Below are positions 1 through 5,151 of a stretch of 5,151 bases of DNA, one piece after another. A program made the translations under genes and the position numbers. Each line of letters opens with the position of its first letter. Position 1 is the first letter of the stretch. The DNA is from Lentisphaerota bacterium (GTDB lineage: Bacteria; Verrucomicrobiota; Kiritimatiellia; JAAZAB01): NCBI GenBank assembly GCA_016182435.1, contig JACPGN010000054.1:1-5151 (forward strand), given 5' to 3'. The notes under the pieces were generated by a model. It did not search any database. It worked only from the letters and a program-made list of their open reading frames with translations, and was not told the origin of the DNA.

Positions 1-58
1 TAGAAATTTTACAAAAATACTCCCAAAAACGTGTGTCTTTACAGGAAAGGGAACAACT

Positions 59-487
59 ATGATCTTTGAAAAACTCGACCGCTATCGCGATGAAGGCCTG
101 CTGATTCTGAGGATCGGCATCGGTGTCATGTTCATGTGCCACGGTTTTCCAAAACTGATGGGCGGACCGGAGGTCTGGGTCAAGCTGGGCGGCGCGTTAG
201 GCGCCCTGGGCATAAATTTCGCGCCGACCTTCATGGGCGGTTTGGCCGCCCTTTCGGAATTCGGCGGCGGCTATTTACTGGCCCTCGGCTTGTTTACGCG
301 CCCGGCCTGCTTCTTCCTATTCTGCACCATGGTGGTCGCCACGGCCCTGCATCTATCGAATGGCGATTCCTTTGGAAAATATTCTCACGCCCTCGAGGCC
401 GCCATTCTGTTTTTCAGTCTTTTGTTCATTGGCCCGGGTAAAATCTCCCTGGATCATAAGCTCGCGCAACGAAAGAAAAACGCTTAG
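59..487 (+). CDS. DoxX family inner-membrane protein
   Basis: A 142-residue integral membrane protein of the DoxX/DoxD-like family. Four hydrophobic segments are visible, at about residues 14-31, 57-78, 82-99 and 109-126. Family hallmarks are present: an R-x-G-x-G stretch running into HGFPKL (R18, H28-G29, K32), a glutamate-glycine segment EFGGG (E67-G71) leading to LGLFTR (R81), and a last helix beginning HALE (H110-E113) and ending in GPGKISLD (125-132). Length is normal for the family. The start is well supported: AGGAAAGGGA (43-52) lies 6 bases before the ATG. The gene ends in two adjacent in-frame stops, TAG then TAA (485-490). Some DoxX-like proteins are linked to thiosulfate:quinone oxidoreductase or to redox and detoxification complexes, but this stand-alone copy gives no clue to a partner, so the biochemical role is open. 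It stands alone and is convergent with the beta-galactosidase gene. Family assignment is firm, function is not. Confidence 0.9.
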   Translation: MIFEKLDRYRDEGLLILRIGIGVMFMCHGFPKLMGGPEVWVKLGGALGALGINFAPTFMGGLAALSEFGGGYLLALGLFTRPACFFLFCTMVVATALHLSNGDSFGKYSHALEAAILFFSLLFIGPGKISLDHKLAQRKKNA

Positions 488-496
488 TAACTACTC

Positions 497-564
497 ACCA
501 CGGATTACACGGATATCACTGATTTTCATGTTTTCGTATCCGTGACATCAGTGCCATCCGTGGT
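497..564. repeat. Modular inverted repeat of 9-bp units between convergent genes
   Basis: Two 27-base arms (497-523 and 538-564) are imperfect reverse complements, 22 of 27 positions matching, around a 14-base AT-rich loop. Each arm is three 9-bp units. The left arm reads ACCACGGAT, TACACGGAT, ATCACTGAT. The complement of the right arm reads ACCACGGAT, GGCACTGAT, GTCACGGAT. All six units fit NNCAC(G/T)GAT. It begins 9 bases after the DoxX stop codon, and its RNA would fold into a long hairpin, so it could end or stabilise transcripts from either side, although no U-run follows it. From memory, similar CCACGGAT-type intergenic repeats are common in Verrucomicrobiota and related genomes; this was not checked. 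Confidence 0.75.
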
Positions 565-565
565 T

Positions 566-591
566 CCGCCTGTGCGGATCCGCCAGGGCGG
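566..591. repeat. GC-rich palindrome next to the 9-bp-unit repeat
   Basis: An outer stem CCGCC (566-570) pairs with GGCGG (587-591). Inside it, after 3-base bulges on each side (571-573, 584-586), lies the perfect 10-bp palindrome GCGGATCCGC (574-583). The element abuts the larger inverted repeat with one base between them. Six As follow on the + strand (592-597), which is the wrong side for a standard terminator of lacZ and is not a U-run for DoxX. It is best read as a small intergenic repeat, possibly helping to separate the two convergent transcripts. Confidence 0.55.
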
Positions 592-644
592 AAAAAAGAT
601 CCGTCTGGTATGCGTTGGTACGCCTGCCTGAGCAATTACAACGC

Positions 645-3881
<3,237 letters not shown>

Positions 3882-3900
<19 letters not shown>

Positions 3901-4009
3901 GAAAATTTTATGGTTTTCGATATACGGTTCCCAGGGTTTCACCCTGGGCTATGATGTGACACCCCTTCGGGGTGCCCGGATTCCATGCACGCCAACGGTC
4001 TTGCCGCCC
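3882..4009. repeat. 11-bp direct repeat TCTTGCCGCCC in the divergent region
   Basis: TCTTGCCGCCC occurs at 3882-3892 and again at 3999-4009, both on the + strand and 117 bases apart. The first copy contains one arm of the inverted repeat over the candidate lacZ promoter. The second ends 28 bases before the -35 box of the exported-protein gene. One copy near each divergent promoter would suit a shared regulator site, but GC-rich chance repetition or repeat-element remnants are also possible. Confidence 0.35.
3930..3974. repeat. Tandem double hairpin element in the divergent intergenic region
   Basis: The first hairpin is CCCAGGG (3930-3936) with CCCTGGG (3942-3948); the stem extends to 8 bp if T3937 pairs with A3941, leaving a TTC loop. 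Eleven bases later comes CACCCC (3960-3965) with GGGGTG (3969-3974), again with a TTC loop. Both stems are perfect. There is no T-run after either on either strand, and the element sits between divergent promoters, so a terminator role is unlikely. The wording CCCAGGGTTTCACCCTGGG, then a short spacer, then CCCCTTCGGGG, resembles from memory repeats found between genes in many Planctomycetota/Verrucomicrobiota genomes (not checked). Confidence 0.65.
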
Positions 4010-4037
4010 GGCCATGATTATTAGCCGTAATTATTGA

Positions 4038-4066
4038 TTGACATTGTCAGCAAGAATTCCTACAAG
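4038..4066 (+). promoter_or_regulatory. Sigma70-like promoter for the exported-protein gene
   Basis: A perfect -35 box TTGACA (4038-4043) is followed after exactly 17 bases by TACAAG (4061-4066), matching 4 of 6 bases of TATAAT. Transcription would start around 4072-4075, only a few bases before the ATG at 4077, giving a nearly leaderless mRNA. If the true start were the later in-frame ATG at 4125, the leader would be about 50 bases with a weak GGTGG site. This is the best promoter match seen in the window. Confidence 0.5.
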
Positions 4067-4076
4067 ATCAGGGCAT

Positions 4077-5151
4077 ATGCCAAGGCAAGCCACAAAGAAT
4101 GCTCGCCGATTCCCGGTGGCGCTCATGGTTGGCCTGCTGAGCCCATTTTTCACGGCGAACGCTTTTGCCCAGGCGCTCGCCGCGCCACTCGCTCCGCTCG
4201 CGGAGCGGCTGGCTGGCAAAACCAATTCACCGGCTTTAGTTTCATCGAATGGAATTGCCGGCGCCAACGCCCGCTCCACGGCAGCCACCAACACCACCGG
4301 AACTATTGAGCGCTTTCTCGACGAGCATCAGGCGCGCTATCAGGCTGCGCTCATCCGGGCGCGAACTTGGCTGGACGCCCTCGAGGTCAATCCGGCCGAG
4401 TTGCGCGCCCACGGCATTAAGGGCAAGAAGAAGCTGGCCGAACTGCTGGACGTCTACCTGCGGCTCCATACCCTTGCTTCGGCCGCCGAGAAGCCCGCGC
4501 TGCTCAAGCGCATTCGCGCCATCACCGCGGTAACGACCAAGCCGGAGTATCACGACATGGCGCGCATTAGCGATCAGCAGTTCAAGGAAGACTCCACCTC
4601 TTACCTGCGCGTGGCTTTTCTGATGGATCGCTTTGGACTGGATACCAGGCTGTATCGTCAGGAAATCGGCAAAATCCTGCCGCGGCTCAACGACCACATG
4701 AAATATCGTGGCTCCGACCAGCGCATGGCTTTTCACCTTTACTACCAGCATTTCGGACTGGCCGAGCCCTTTCCCCTGGCTGCGGCGTTCCAGGCCGGCA
4801 TTATTGCCGGGCGCCACGACGCGGCCTGGTTCAAGCAAGCCCGCATGGAAATATACAACCTGACCCATGAAATTTTTGTGCCCTACGAGTTCGGCGACAA
4901 ATTGGATGCCGACTTCTTTTCGGACGCCGACAAGGCTTACCTGCGCGAGCTGCTGGCCGACCTGACCGCCTACGCCATCGCGCTGGACGATGCCGACCTG
5001 ACCGCCGAATTGACCTCCTGCCTGCGTTACCTGCATTTCACCGATCTCAAGGTCTACTCCGAAGCGCTGCAATACCTGCTGAAAAGTCAATGGCCCGACG
5101 GCAAATGGGGCAACTATGAACAACAGCGCAGCCATTACGGGGATTATGTGA
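4077..5151 (+). CDS. Exported helical protein of unrecognised family with QW-type motif, 3' partial
   Basis: An open frame of 358 codons runs off the right edge with no stop; the upstream in-frame stop is TGA at 4035-4037. It begins with a signal peptide: basic RR at 10-11, hydrophobic stretch from about 14 to 26, and likely cleavage after AFA (29-31). An Ala/Ser/Thr-rich linker follows to about residue 75, then an all-helical domain rich in aromatic and charged residues, including DRFGLDTRLYRQEI, QRMAFHLYYQHFGL and THEIFVPYEFGDK. Near the end, QWPDGKW (338-344) matches the QxxxGxW motif of terpene-cyclase/prenyltransferase alpha-alpha barrels, suggesting more such repeats beyond the edge. 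I cannot assign a function. No Shine-Dalgarno site precedes the ATG, and the promoter lies almost on top of it; ATG 4125 is an alternative but would remove the basic part of the signal peptide. Frame choice rests on the signal peptide, the motif and the unbroken length; an antisense frame here lacks recognisable features. Confidence 0.85.
   Translation, partial: MPRQATKNARRFPVALMVGLLSPFFTANAFAQALAAPLAPLAERLAGKTNSPALVSSNGIAGANARSTAATNTTGTIERFLDEHQARYQAALIRARTWLDALEVNPAELRAHGIKGKKKLAELLDVYLRLHTLASAAEKPALLKRIRAITAVTTKPEYHDMARISDQQFKEDSTSYLRVAFLMDRFGLDTRLYRQEIGKILPRLNDHMKYRGSDQRMAFHLYYQHFGLAEPFPLAAAFQAGIIAGRHDAAWFKQARMEIYNLTHEIFVPYEFGDKLDADFFSDADKAYLRELLADLTAYAIALDDADLTAELTSCLRYLHFTDLKVYSEALQYLLKSQWPDGKWGNYEQQRSHYGDYV
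4184..4213. repeat. Strong GC-rich hairpin in the linker of the exported protein
   Basis: CGCTCCG (4190-4196) and CGGAGCG (4201-4207) form a perfect 7-bp stem around CTCG. After one G-T wobble and one mismatch the stem continues with GCCA (4184-4187) against TGGC (4210-4213), so 12 of 13 positions pair. It encodes about residues 36-46, just after the signal peptide cleavage site, in low-complexity sequence (APLAPLAERLAG). Its core GCTCCG/CGGAGC resembles the hairpin nested in the lacZ insertion (GCTCC/GGAGC). It may be another palindromic repeat tolerated in a linker, or an mRNA structure acting early in translation. Confidence 0.55.

Noticed and set aside
8..42. TTTACA boxes at 8-13 and 37-42 upstream of the DoxX gene
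   Set aside because: Neither has a -10 box at a suitable distance before the gene, and the AT-rich leader is cut by the window edge, so no promoter can be called.
592..623. Possible lacZ terminator: small hairpin GCGT-TGGT-ACGC (612-623) followed on the minus strand by six Ts (597-592)
   Set aside because: The stem is only 4 bp and the T-run begins 14 bases after it, too weak and too far for an intrinsic terminator.
4242..5135. A 297-codon open frame on the - strand
   Set aside because: It is antisense to the exported-protein frame. That frame has a signal peptide, helical composition and a QW motif, while the antisense translation is low-complexity Gly/Val/Gln-rich sequence with no family features.

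Overview
The window carries three protein-coding genes on GC-rich bacterial DNA (high-50s % GC by eye). They are a small DoxX-family membrane protein (59-487, +), a full-length LacZ-type glycoside hydrolase family 2 beta-galactosidase (645-3842, -), and the first 358 codons of an exported protein of unrecognised family (4077 to the right edge, +). The style of the LacZ, the conserved helical protein with a QW-type motif, and the short palindromic repeats in and between genes suggest an environmental member of the Planctomycetota/Verrucomicrobiota group or a similar soil/sediment lineage. No rRNA or other taxonomic marker is present, so this is only an impression.

Layout. Bases 1-58 are an AT-rich leader with a good ribosome binding site for the DoxX gene. 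DoxX and lacZ converge. The 157 bases between their stop codons hold a modular inverted repeat built of 9-bp units (497-564) and directly after it a GC-rich palindrome (566-591). lacZ and the exported protein are divergent. Their 234-base shared region holds a candidate lacZ promoter with an overlapping 7-bp inverted repeat, two strong hairpins in a row (3930-3974), an 11-bp direct repeat, and a good sigma70-like promoter (TTGACA, 17 bases, TACAAG) only about 10 bases before the ATG of the exported protein.

How the parts fit. Nothing ties the three genes into one operon or pathway: strand changes separate each from the next. LacZ has no signal peptide and should act in the cytoplasm on imported beta-galactosides. 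DoxX is an inner-membrane protein. The third protein is exported and becomes a helical domain with a QxxxGxW motif just before the window ends. 

Most notable points: (1) LacZ retains its catalytic glutamates, but the histidine of its NRHE motif (His357 in E. coli) is proline; (2) a short palindrome appears to have been inserted in frame into a linker of LacZ; (3) a comparable strong palindrome lies in the linker after the signal peptide of the third protein; (4) that third protein may represent an undescribed family. No mobile element with a transposase, CRISPR array, tRNA or rRNA is seen.
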